6,835 nucleotides of DNA, taken from NCBI GenBank assembly GCA_026391755.1, contig JAPLDN010000194.1:1-6835 (forward strand), read 5' to 3'. Both the position numbers and the translations under genes were made by a program. Shown here in pieces: positions 1 to 6,514 of this stretch. A model generated the notes under the pieces. That model did not search any database, had not been told where the DNA came from, and saw only the letters and a list, made by a program, of their open reading frames with translations. This DNA comes from Bacteroidota bacterium (GTDB lineage: Bacteria > Bacteroidota > Bacteroidia > Bacteroidales > FEN-979). Positions within the stretch are counted from its first letter, which is position 1, and every line of letters begins with the position of its first letter.

Positions 1-1109
1 CCCTGATTCACTCGTCGCATATGCAAAAATCAAACCTGCCGATAATAATACTCCCGATCATGACCGGCTTGCGCTCACGGTGGCGGAAGAAAGCATGGTC
101 CTTCTGAAAAACGACAATCATACCCTCCCATTCGGGAAAAAAATAAAAAAGCTCGCGGTCATAGGGCCTTATGCCGACCGGCTTTCGGTTCTCCTGGGCA
201 ATTACTGCGGAAAACCATCCAACCCGGTAACCATCCTGAGCGGTATCCGGGAAGTCGCTGGAAGCAAAACCGAGGTGCTCTATGCCAAAGGCATTGACGG
301 ACTTGAAGATGCTTCTGTCAAACCCCTGGAGAAACAAGTCAGTACTGTTCCTGTACCAACAACTGCCGAACTGGAAGCCGCAGCATTGCAGATTGCAGGG
401 CAGGCCGATGCCATTGTTTTTGTTGGTGGTATCTCCCCTTACCTCGAAGGAGAGGAAATGGATGTGAACATCCCGGGGTTCAGCGGAGGTGACCGTACAA
501 GCCTCGATCTGCCTGCAAACCAAACAAGCATGTTAAAGAAACTGGCATTCCTGGGCAAACCGCTTGTGCTTGTCCTCACCAATGGCAGCGCACTGTCGGT
601 CAAACGGGAATCCTGCAGGGCGTTTACCGCTTACTTTTTATAAGTCTGCGGATGAGCTTCCGAGATTTACCGATTATTCGATGAAAGGCAGGACATACAA
701 ATATTTTACCGGGGAACCCATATGGCCTTTTGGTTTTGGGCTCAGCTATTCGAAATTCGCATACCTGGAAGCTGGGGTGGATAAACCACAATATTCATCC
801 GCCGACACCATTACACTTAAGGTAAAAGTGAAAAACGACGGACCGTTCGACGGGGACGAGGTGGTCCAGGTCTATTTACGGAAGAAAGATTCCCGTTTTG
901 ACAGGCCCCTGAAATCCCTCTGCGGTTTTCTTCGGAAAAATGTCAGGAATGCTTCAGCGGAACTTTTTGTTCTGAAGGTTGCCGTGAATGACTTTCGCTT
1001 GTTTGACCCCGGCATACAAGATTATTCGGTTGAGCCCGGGGGATATGATTTACTTATTGGCCCTGATTCGGCAACCCCTTTGCTAACCGCCCATATTGAA
1101 GTCAGATAA
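1..1109 (+). pseudogene. GH3 beta-glucosidase/beta-xylosidase, 5'-partial, with internal deletion and frame change
   Basis: This is the C-terminal half of a family 3 glycoside hydrolase, which removes beta-linked glucose or xylose from oligosaccharide ends, usually in the periplasm. The open frame enters from the left edge in frame 2, so the N-terminal barrel with the catalytic Asp is not visible. The alpha/beta sandwich domain starts at DHDRLAL...EESMVLLKN (about 56-115). The conserved LEGEEMD motif, expected to hold the acid/base Glu, is at 443-460. Frame 2 stops at 643. Homology continues in frame 3 from about 606 (NPAGRLPLTFYKS), through FGFGLSY (729-749), to a fibronectin III-like domain (GDEVVQVYL, PLKSLCGF, PGGYDLLIG) ending at 1109. 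Between NGSALSV and NPAGRLP the family normally has about 30 more residues (the WYPG...GG...VLFGD segment). Their absence plus the frame change implies a deletion of about 90 bp, of a size congruent to 2 modulo 3. Family assignment is firm; exact substrate is not. An assembly collapse cannot be excluded. Confidence 0.88.
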
Positions 1110-1110
1110 C

Positions 1111-2484
1111 ATGAGCCTGTTCAATTTGTTCAGTTTGCAACACCTGTTTAAACCGATCCTTTCAGGACTCCTGTTGCTGGGATCTGCGGCTTCGGCACAA
1201 ACCAATGCAGAGTATCCTCCCCCCGGGAAGCTAAGGGCCGATTCGCCTGTATACCTCTCAGCACTCAAACGATGGGCCCTGTTAGAGGGGAAATCCGCAC
1301 ACACCAATGATACGGATCTCATCCCGGTCAATTCCCTGGCTGCAAAATGCATTTTTACGTTGCTGAATAACCGTCAGGGCCCTGCCGGGGGATTGAAACA
1401 CGAAGGAGTGTATCCATCGTATAAGGATTTTGCCGGTTTCTGGGCCTGGGACAGCTGGAAACAGGCTTATGCCCTTGCCAGCATTGCCCCTGAACTTGCA
1501 AAGAATAATATACGTGCTATGTTTGATTACCAGGATTCATCGGGGATGGTAGCCGATTGTATTTTCATTGACAGCACCGAAAATAACTACCGTGACACCA
1601 AGCCACCCTTGGCAGCATGGGCCGTGGCGGAGATCTTCAGGCAAACTTCAGATACCTGTTTCGTGAGGGAGATGTTCACGAAGCTTCTTAAGTATCACCG
1701 CTGGTGGTATAAAAACCGCGATCATGACCATAACGGTTTATGCGAATATGGTTCCACCGACGGCACTTTGCAGGCAGCACGCTGGGAAAGCGGATGGGAT
1801 AATGCGGTGCGTTTCGACAGCGCCCGAATGGTGCAGAATAACTCCCATGCCTGGAGCATGGACCAGGAAAGCGCAGACCTAAACTCGTATCTTTTTGTGG
1901 AAAAACACTGTCTTTCATTCCTCGCACTTGTCCTGGGTCAAGCAGCCCTTGCTGAAACCCTTGATGAGGAATCTTTCACGCTGGGGAAACTGATCCGCAC
2001 GATGATGTGGGATGATCGTTCGGGATTTTTCTACGACATTGGCCTGGTAACAAAGAAACCCATACTTGTAGCCGAACCGAATGGCTGGCTACCACTGTGG
2101 GCTGGGATTGCAACCAAGGAGCAGGCCAGGCGTATCCGCAACCTGATAATGAGCAAAGAGGAATTCAATACTTTTGTCCCGTTTCCTACTGTAGCTGCAG
2201 ACAATCAGGGGTTTAACCCTGAAAAGGGTTACTGGCGGGGCCCGGTCTGGCTCGACCAGGCATACTTTGCCATCAGGGGCTTGCTGAAATACGGATACCG
2301 TGATGATGCAGTGCTTCTCATGAATAAGCTTTTCAGAAACTGCGAAGGCCTCTCCGATCCTGCCCGGCCAATCAGGGAAAATTACCACCCGCTTACAGGA
2401 AAAGGTATGAACGCCGAAAATTTCAGCAGGTCATCCGCCCATGTTTTGATGATGATTTCAGAAGTAAATCCTCATCACAAATAA
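1111..2484 (+). CDS. Secreted GH63/MGH1-like (clan GH-G, trehalase-related) glycoside hydrolase
   Basis: A 457-residue (alpha/alpha)6-barrel glycosidase, probably an exported alpha-glycoside hydrolase. ATG at 1111 is chosen over an in-frame TTG at 1096 because it gives a normal signal peptide: hydrophobic core about residues 15-27 and cleavage near SAASA|QT (after residue 29). Clan hallmarks are visible: FWAWDSW (110-116), PPLAAWAV (165-172), a DHDHNG loop at 204-209 resembling a calcium site, WESGWDN (225-231), DLNSYL (256-261), YWRGPVWLD (374-382) and RENYHPLTG (422-430). By analogy with GH37/GH63 enzymes, Asp230 would be the general acid and Glu423 the general base. The length suits the compact mannosylglycerate-hydrolase-like branch plus a signal peptide, and is much shorter than YgjK-type GH63 enzymes. 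It starts one base after the GH3 stop, with no Shine-Dalgarno, so it is probably co-transcribed with the GH3 gene. The substrate cannot be read from sequence; trehalase, glucosidase and mannosylglycerate hydrolase are all possible. Confidence 0.88.
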   Translation: MSLFNLFSLQHLFKPILSGLLLLGSAASAQTNAEYPPPGKLRADSPVYLSALKRWALLEGKSAHTNDTDLIPVNSLAAKCIFTLLNNRQGPAGGLKHEGVYPSYKDFAGFWAWDSWKQAYALASIAPELAKNNIRAMFDYQDSSGMVADCIFIDSTENNYRDTKPPLAAWAVAEIFRQTSDTCFVREMFTKLLKYHRWWYKNRDHDHNGLCEYGSTDGTLQAARWESGWDNAVRFDSARMVQNNSHAWSMDQESADLNSYLFVEKHCLSFLALVLGQAALAETLDEESFTLGKLIRTMMWDDRSGFFYDIGLVTKKPILVAEPNGWLPLWAGIATKEQARRIRNLIMSKEEFNTFVPFPTVAADNQGFNPEKGYWRGPVWLDQAYFAIRGLLKYGYRDDAVLLMNKLFRNCEGLSDPARPIRENYHPLTGKGMNAENFSRSSAHVLMMISEVNPHHK

Positions 2485-2524
2485 TAAATATATAATAAAT
2501 TAGTGATTGTAAGAAATAATGTTG

Positions 2525-2532
2525 TATCTTTG
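2525..2532 (+). promoter_or_regulatory. Bacteroidota -7 promoter element for the cold-shock gene
   Basis: TATCTTTG fits the TAnnTTTG -7 consensus of the Bacteroidota housekeeping sigma factor and is followed by C. A TTG at 2507-2509 could serve as the -33 element, though its 15-nt spacing is shorter than usual. Transcription would start near 2539, giving a leader of about 20 nt. That is too short for the long structured leader of E. coli cspA. The leader is A/T-rich and has no Shine-Dalgarno. Confidence 0.65.
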
Positions 2533-2558
2533 CACAAATTATTAAAAATTATAGTATT

Positions 2559-2750
2559 ATGAACAAAGGTGTTGTCAAATTCTTTAACAATAGTAAAGGA
2601 TTTGGATTTATTAAAGACGAAGAGTCAAACAAAGAGTATTTTGTGCACGCATCAGGCCTTATTGATGAAATCAGGGAAAACGATGAAGTAACTTTCACTC
2701 TTCAGGAAGGAAAAAAAGGATTAAATGCAGTAAACGTTAAAATAGCGTAA
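2559..2750 (+). CDS. Cold-shock protein, CspA family
   Basis: A 63-residue single cold-shock-domain protein that binds single-stranded RNA and DNA in the cytoplasm, typically acting as an RNA chaperone. It covers the whole five-stranded OB fold: VVKFFNNSKGFGFI contains the RNP1 motif (KGFGFI, residues 13-18), YFVHAS (27-32) is the RNP2 motif, and GLNAVNVKI closes the domain. Position 8 is Phe where E. coli CspA has Trp (KWFN), which is common in Bacteroidota. The ATG at 2559 is the only sensible start. The gene stands alone between its own promoter and a strong terminator, so it is not part of the glycosidase operon upstream. Its members are often cold- or stress-induced, but nothing here shows the regulation. 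Several paralogues usually exist per genome, so no symbol is assigned. Confidence 0.96.
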   Translation: MNKGVVKFFNNSKGFGFIKDEESNKEYFVHASGLIDEIRENDEVTFTLQEGKKGLNAVNVKIA

Positions 2751-2780
2751 GCTAACCAGTTTGCTATATTTACAGATCTT

Positions 2781-2815
2781 GAGGCTGTCCCAAAAGGACG
2801 GCCTCTTTCTTTTTA
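2781..2815 (+). terminator. Rho-independent terminator of the cold-shock gene
   Basis: GAGGCTGTCC (2781-2790) pairs with GGACGGCCTC (2796-2805) across a CAAAA loop. This gives a 10-bp stem with one G-U wobble, followed directly by TTTCTTTTT. It lies 30 bp after the cold-shock stop codon and should insulate downstream sequence. Confidence 0.9.
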
Positions 2816-2969
2816 ATCTGGTCCTGTTCAGGGATACTGTCACGAAAACTTAAAATAAATCCCTGTAAATAAAGCAAATGACGCAAAAAATGCCTATATT
2901 GTTGCAAATATTAAAAATTCCCCTTTGAAAAATACCAGAAACAGGAAAAATGATGCTTTGGCCAATCGC

Positions 2970-3143
2970 ATGAGTTTGACAAACCATCGGCTCAATGGCC
3001 CGCATTTAAAACCTGCAACCGGATCGGTTCTCGATAAATTCCCAATTGTGCTTGACGGTGGAAGAACTGTGATTTTTATCTCAGATAAGAGTAAAGAAGC
3101 TGAGATCAGGCTGAGATATGCCATGCGCGGGCAACAGGGATAA
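2970..3143 (+). CDS. Possible small hypothetical protein (58 aa)
   Basis: A short frame starting at ATG 2970. Its C-terminal half (DKFPIVLDGGRTVIFISDK followed by SKEAEIRLRYAMR) has a convincing protein-like pattern: two hydrophobic beta-strand-like stretches followed by a charged, helix-like tail. I do not recognise a characterised family. The same frame is open upstream to about 2859, with a TTG at 2925 that would add 15 residues rich in Arg, Lys and Asn, so the true start is uncertain. There is no Shine-Dalgarno. A one-mismatch -7-like element (TATTGTTG, 2897-2904) lies upstream. An antisense frame (3166-2894) covers the same DNA but looks less protein-like. It could be a genuine small gene, a decayed fragment, or chance. 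Confidence 0.35.
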   Translation: MSLTNHRLNGPHLKPATGSVLDKFPIVLDGGRTVIFISDKSKEAEIRLRYAMRGQQG

Positions 3144-3179
3144 TAAAATAGCGAAACATCTTTCACTTCCAGTAGAAAA

Positions 3180-3204
3180 ACCGGAGCATTTTATTCAATC
3201 CGGT
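3180..3204. repeat. Short inverted repeat ACCGG/CCGGT
   Basis: ACCGG (3180-3184) and CCGGT (3200-3204) can pair. Inner ATT/AAT bases extend the stem around a small bulge. Read on the - strand the second arm is followed by TTTTTCT, so it could act as a weak terminator for - strand transcription, but no convincing - strand gene lies nearby. The stem is short and may be chance. Confidence 0.3.
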
Positions 3205-3211
3205 AAAATTT

Positions 3212-3232
3212 AGGATTATTTTATAGAATCCT
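3212..3232. repeat. Short inverted repeat AGGATT/AATCCT upstream of the deacetylase promoter
   Basis: Perfect 6-bp arms (3212-3217 and 3227-3232) are separated by 9 nt. The centre falls about 25 bp upstream of the -7-like element at 3247, near where the -33 element would lie, so it could be a regulator site. Six-base arms are easily found by chance in A/T-rich DNA. Confidence 0.25.
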
Positions 3233-3246
3233 TATGTTACGCTTTC

Positions 3247-3254
3247 TACATTTG
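3247..3254 (+). promoter_or_regulatory. Bacteroidota -7 promoter element for the PIG-L deacetylase gene
   Basis: TACATTTG is an exact match to TAnnTTTG. It would start transcription near 3261 and give a leader of about 77 nt to the ATG at 3338. No clear -33 TTTG is present at the expected distance; only a T/A-rich stretch is seen there. Confidence 0.5.
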
Positions 3255-3337
3255 TTTCTGAATTTTTTCTTCAACGTAATCTGAAACGGGCGGCCTCTTG
3301 TTCTTTTAACCATCCTGTCTCCCCATAATTGGAAATC

Positions 3338-4873
3338 ATGCACAACATTCAATTATTTCACTTCTTTCCGGATTACCGTCTTATAAGATTGAGTATTATA
3401 TTGACATTATTCCTTTGCATACAGGTAAGAAGTCAACCATCAGCCAATGGATCAGATATAAGATCCCGGATACATCGAGTTTCCACGATAATTGTTATCG
3501 CTCCTCACCCTGACGATGAGATACTCGGTTTTGCTGGTGTCATTTATTATGCCTTACAGATGGGAAAAGCGGTAAAGGTTGTGCTTCTTACCAACGGGGA
3601 GGGATACGGTTCATCTTGCTATTTCTGGAAGAACGGATGTCCAAAGGAAGATTCAACCTGTTTAGGTTCAGTATGTTCATCTTTAGAATCGGAAAGATAT
3701 GGGAAGTTGCGGGTTGAAGAATCGAAAAGGGCCCTTGCCCATATTGGATTGGCTCCAGAAGACCTGATAACCCTGGGCTACCCGGATGATTTTATTGAAG
3801 ATATGCTAAAATACAAGGACAGTATTTTTACCACTGCTTCCGGTTTGAAAGTTTCAGCCTCAGGCAAGTCATTAACTGGGAAAAACCTTATTATTGATTT
3901 AAAAGACATCTTTAAAAAATATCATGATGCCGTGGTCTTTACAACTCATATCAAAGATTATCATGAAGACCACAATGCCATCGCTGCCTTCGTTCAGCTG
4001 GCTCGGGTTGACCTGGCTTATGAGAATATCCTATTCCCTGTCTACTGGGGTGTTATTCATCAGCCGGGTTGGGGCGACAATAATTCCTGGCCGCCGCCTG
4101 AAGGTTTTTGGGAGATGAAAACCGGGGAAGCAATGTTATTAAGGGAAGATCGATACACGCCGATGCAGAAGCTTCATCCACCTGTCGGCATGAAAGAAGT
4201 TCCGGAATGGTATTTTTTGGATGAGCATCTTTGGTATTCAGGTAATAGAGAAAAATGTATCATGCGTAAGGCGATTGACGAGTACAGGACACAGGCGGGA
4301 CTTACCGGTATGAATGATTCACTCCCGAAAAAAGAATACGAAGGGTGGATGGACCGTAATGGGTTTCTGTTGAGTTTTGTGAAAATGAATCATCTGTTCT
4401 GGGAAGCGCCTTATCCGGTAATTGAAGCTTCTGCCAAATGCCCTTGCCATAAGGTTTCGACACTTTGCTTGCCCGGTGTCTGGCACATGGGAGATCAGGT
4501 TGCCGGATTTGAAGGGAGTTGTTCCTGCCAGAGTGAAGTGTATTGTGATAACGGCCTGAGGATAGCTTCAGGCCTGGAAAGCGGAAAAGCCTGGTATGAT
4601 ATTGGGCCTTTTTTTCAGGATTCTATCTCCATTACCATGCGCTGGACGGATAATTCCTGGAGCCCGGGACGAAAAACTATTGAGATTTACAACTGGGATA
4701 ATTCATCCCGGGAGGTTATTGCCGCCTGGGATGATAACAGTGGGATGGAAAAAGATCTGCATGTGTCAACAGCTTTAAAACCTTCACAACTCGGAGCACT
4801 GCATCAGGTGAGGATTCTTATGAATTGCAGTAAAAATGCCAGGCTGCATGTGAGTGCTTTGAAAGTTGAATAG
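3338..4873 (+). CDS. Exported PIG-L/LmbE-family N-deacetylase with C-terminal extension
   Basis: A 511-residue protein of the PIG-L (LmbE-like) family of zinc-dependent enzymes, which remove N-acetyl groups from sugars such as GlcNAc-containing glycolipids or glycosides. ATG 3338 is preferred to a TTG at 3329. The N-terminus carries an export signal (basic residues about 14-17, hydrophobic core 18-30, cleavage near VRS|QP), so the enzyme should act in the periplasm or outside the cell. The catalytic domain shows HPDDE at 57-61 and HIKDYHEDH at 204-212; by comparison with MshB, the zinc ligands would be His57, Asp60 and His212. VVLLTNGE (81-88) and LITLGYPDD (143-151) are also typical. After about residue 360 a domain of about 150 residues follows, rich in beta-strand-like segments, aromatic residues and Asp, possibly a carbohydrate-binding sandwich. 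It contains C-x-C-x6-C (368-377) and C-x-C-x5-C (395-403). Another Cys cluster (94, 101, 108, 113) sits beside the active-site region. It converges with the porin gene, 27 bp apart, with no clear terminator between them. The substrate is unknown. Confidence 0.87.
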   Translation: MHNIQLFHFFPDYRLIRLSIILTLFLCIQVRSQPSANGSDIRSRIHRVSTIIVIAPHPDDEILGFAGVIYYALQMGKAVKVVLLTNGEGYGSSCYFWKNGCPKEDSTCLGSVCSSLESERYGKLRVEESKRALAHIGLAPEDLITLGYPDDFIEDMLKYKDSIFTTASGLKVSASGKSLTGKNLIIDLKDIFKKYHDAVVFTTHIKDYHEDHNAIAAFVQLARVDLAYENILFPVYWGVIHQPGWGDNNSWPPPEGFWEMKTGEAMLLREDRYTPMQKLHPPVGMKEVPEWYFLDEHLWYSGNREKCIMRKAIDEYRTQAGLTGMNDSLPKKEYEGWMDRNGFLLSFVKMNHLFWEAPYPVIEASAKCPCHKVSTLCLPGVWHMGDQVAGFEGSCSCQSEVYCDNGLRIASGLESGKAWYDIGPFFQDSISITMRWTDNSWSPGRKTIEIYNWDNSSREVIAAWDDNSGMEKDLHVSTALKPSQLGALHQVRILMNCSKNARLHVSALKVE

Positions 4874-4900
4874 CTCAGTTTACCCGATGTGAAGTTTCTT

Positions 4901-6280
4901 TTAAAATTCAATATGAGCCCGGATTCCAAAAGCATAGACCGGGCCTCTATCCAGATTGTACGCAGGATTAAGGATAAATTGAAAATCCGGTGTTAGCCAT
5001 AGAAACTTTCTAAAGAACCGGAAAGAGTAATAAACCTCTGTAATAAATTCAGGCGCATAATTCAAAGCTCCATCTCCGATAATAAAACCATATCCCCCGG
5101 CTTTTAAAAAGTTTCTATGATAAGTCGATAGCCCATTGACCAGAAATGCCACTCCGATGTTATCATTTTTCATCTTCCAAAGCTCTCCTTTGATTGAAAC
5201 TCCAAAACTTATTGCCCTGTCGATTTCAGTAAACACCCAGGTTTCATTATGTCCGTCATTCCAGCTCCCCCTGAGGAAAAGTGCGATATTCCGGCTAATC
5301 GTATGCTCGATATTAATCCCAAACCCGTATTTGGTATGTCCTAAAACCCTTGAAGAATCTAAAAGTGGAATAGTATCATGCGACTTTCCCCAATTCATTG
5401 CATCCTGATAATTCCCCATTCGGGACTGGGCCAGGTAACCCATAATTCGAAGAATACCAGATTGCTTCCCGATTTTATACCTTTTCTCTAACTCCAAAGC
5501 GGAGGAATTTGACCTCCAGATATTAAAATCCATTTTCGAGCCATTGGGTGTTGTTGGCACCATAACGAATCCAAGCCTGACGGCCCAGCCTTTTTTCACT
5601 AATTCCATAACCAGTCCATAGGTATATCCCCTTGTATTTGCAGGGTAATCCCATGCTCCGTTACCCATCAGTGCCCAATTGTAAAATTGTGTTCGTGGGT
5701 CATGGCTATAAGCGTTATTATCAAAGAAGTCCATGATACTGAACTTCCCCACGTTAATTGACACATAGGACTCCGGTTCCTTCACGGCCAGTTGATTCAG
5801 GTCATCCGATTTAAAAACAGGATCATCCGATAATGAAATCAACTGTCGTAAATACAAACGAGCTATATAGATATGAGGGGCAGGGTCCGACACCCGGTAA
5901 ACTTCGCCATTGGTAAATCCGGCAATCCCACGGGTTTGTGAAAAGCCTGTGCCTCCCGATAATTCAGGATTGAAATAAGCCTGTGCCCCTTTCCAGAGCC
6001 GTGCTCCTAAAAACAGGGTTGAAGTGATGGAAACAGTACTTTCAGCATTTTTCTCAAGACTGTTCATTCCTGAGTATTTGGCAGTGAAGGCAGGATGATA
6101 CTGGGCCAGAACAGTACTTTGAAAATGAAGATTCCACCATTGGTCTTGTACAGGTGTAGTGTCACGAGTCGCCTGTGCATCACAAACCATTACCAACCCC
6201 ACGAAGAGTAGTGTTAAGCCGGCTATTATCGGCAGGTTTGATTGGGGAAGAAACTTTGAGAGCAATTTAAAGGTAGTCAT
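4901..6280 (-). CDS. OprB-family carbohydrate-selective outer-membrane porin
   Basis: A 459-residue outer-membrane beta-barrel of the OprB family, which passively admits mono- and disaccharides across the outer membrane. The signal peptide has Lys5/Lys9 and a hydrophobic stretch at about 17-33, with cleavage near DAQA|TR. Family landmarks run in order: WWNLHFQSTVL (48-58), YHPAF...YSGMNSL (61-75), LGARLWKGAQAYFNPEL (91-107), GIAGFTNGEVYRV (118-130), VGKFSIMDFFDNNAYSHDPR (167-186), RGYTYGL (207-213) and a GYLAQSRMGNY segment (281-291). The chain ends in Phe (HIEF), as expected for BAM-inserted barrels, and the length is normal, so the gene appears intact. The start ATG (6280-6278) has a strong Shine-Dalgarno (AAGGAAG) about 5-6 nt upstream, unusual in this window and buried in an inverted repeat. 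The family is best known from Proteobacteria and Cyanobacteria; Bacteroidota usually import glycans through SusCD. Confidence 0.9.
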   Translation of the reverse strand: MTTFKLLSKFLPQSNLPIIAGLTLLFVGLVMVCDAQATRDTTPVQDQWWNLHFQSTVLAQYHPAFTAKYSGMNSLEKNAESTVSITSTLFLGARLWKGAQAYFNPELSGGTGFSQTRGIAGFTNGEVYRVSDPAPHIYIARLYLRQLISLSDDPVFKSDDLNQLAVKEPESYVSINVGKFSIMDFFDNNAYSHDPRTQFYNWALMGNGAWDYPANTRGYTYGLVMELVKKGWAVRLGFVMVPTTPNGSKMDFNIWRSNSSALELEKRYKIGKQSGILRIMGYLAQSRMGNYQDAMNWGKSHDTIPLLDSSRVLGHTKYGFGINIEHTISRNIALFLRGSWNDGHNETWVFTEIDRAISFGVSIKGELWKMKNDNIGVAFLVNGLSTYHRNFLKAGGYGFIIGDGALNYAPEFITEVYYSFRFFRKFLWLTPDFQFILNPAYNLDRGPVYAFGIRAHIEF

Positions 6281-6285
6281 GTTAA

Positions 6286-6292
6286 CTTCCTT
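6286..6292 (-). promoter_or_regulatory. Shine-Dalgarno of the porin gene
   Basis: On the - strand AAGGAAG precedes the ATG at 6280 by about 5-6 nt. It is the only strong Shine-Dalgarno-like sequence seen before a gene in this window, and it supports the chosen start. Confidence 0.6.
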
Positions 6293-6326
6293 CCATTTTT
6301 AATAATAAACTTTGAACATGGAAGGA
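6288..6326 (-). promoter_or_regulatory. RBS-sequestering inverted repeat in the porin leader
   Basis: In mRNA sense, TCCTTCCAT (6326 to 6318) and ATGGAAGGA (6296 to 6288) are perfect 9-base complements separated by a 21-nt A/T-rich loop. The downstream arm contains most of the Shine-Dalgarno, so the hairpin would hide the ribosome site. This suggests control of translation by temperature, a small RNA or a protein, but that role is inferred. I cannot match it to a known riboswitch class. Confidence 0.5.
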
Positions 6327-6424
6327 TGGTAGTAAAAAAGATATTATAATCTGGCCATGTCATTTTTTGACCGATTTGATGGATAAGGATCAGAATCCAT
6401 ATATTCTTGTTATAATTAGGGGTG

Positions 6425-6432
6425 CAAAAGTA
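6425..6432 (-). promoter_or_regulatory. Bacteroidota -7 promoter element for the porin gene
   Basis: Read on the - strand, TACTTTTG (6432 to 6425) matches TAnnTTTG and is followed by C, as at the cold-shock promoter. The -33 region shows only a T-run (GTTTTTT). Transcription would begin near 6418, giving a leader of about 138 nt that includes the inverted repeat at 6288-6326. Confidence 0.5.
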
Positions 6433-6514
6433 AAAATGTTATTTGAATATTAGTAAAAAACGGAGATTCAACCAGTAAAAAAATCACGTTACGGTTCTGA
6501 ACAAGATCCTCTCA

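Larger units (their letters stand above)
2817..3246. other. Gene-poor intergenic region between the cold-shock terminator and the deacetylase promoter
   Basis: About 430 bp of A/T-rich sequence. Its only coding candidate is the doubtful 58-residue frame at 2970-3143. The last 100 bp hold two short inverted repeats. I see no tRNA, recognised riboswitch or mobile-element end here. Confidence 0.6.

Noticed and set aside
8..523. Long - strand frame opposite the GH3 gene
   Set aside because: It mirrors a strongly conserved GH3 domain on the + strand and its translation lacks recognisable protein motifs.
590..650. Programmed ribosomal frameshift in the GH3 gene
   Set aside because: There is no slippery heptamer or stimulatory structure, and about 30 conserved residues are missing, which a frameshift would not explain.
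1083..1352. - strand frame across the GH3/GH63 junction
   Set aside because: It overlaps the GH63 signal peptide and the GH3 C-terminus, both convincingly coding on the other strand.
1688..2388. Two - strand frames (1688-1927 and 2089-2388) opposite the GH63-like gene
   Set aside because: They lie opposite its catalytic motifs, and their low-complexity, Arg/Pro/Cys-rich translations are typical of shadows.
2894..3166. 90-residue - strand frame in the intergenic region
   Set aside because: It has an atypical composition at its start and no promoter. The + strand frame over the same bases looks more protein-like, though neither is certain.
3338..3440. Lipoprotein signal for the deacetylase (Cys after LFL)
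   Set aside because: Leu precedes the Cys where a lipobox needs Gly, Ala or Ser. An ordinary signal-peptidase I site fits better.
3924..4778. Short + strand frames inside the deacetylase (3924-4118, 4596-4778)
   Set aside because: Out-of-frame shadows of the PIG-L coding sequence.
4874..4900. Bidirectional terminator between the convergent deacetylase and porin genes
   Set aside because: The 27-bp gap contains no stem-loop that I can identify.
5136..5408. + strand frame opposite the porin
   Set aside because: It falls inside the well-supported OprB-like gene and has no independent support.
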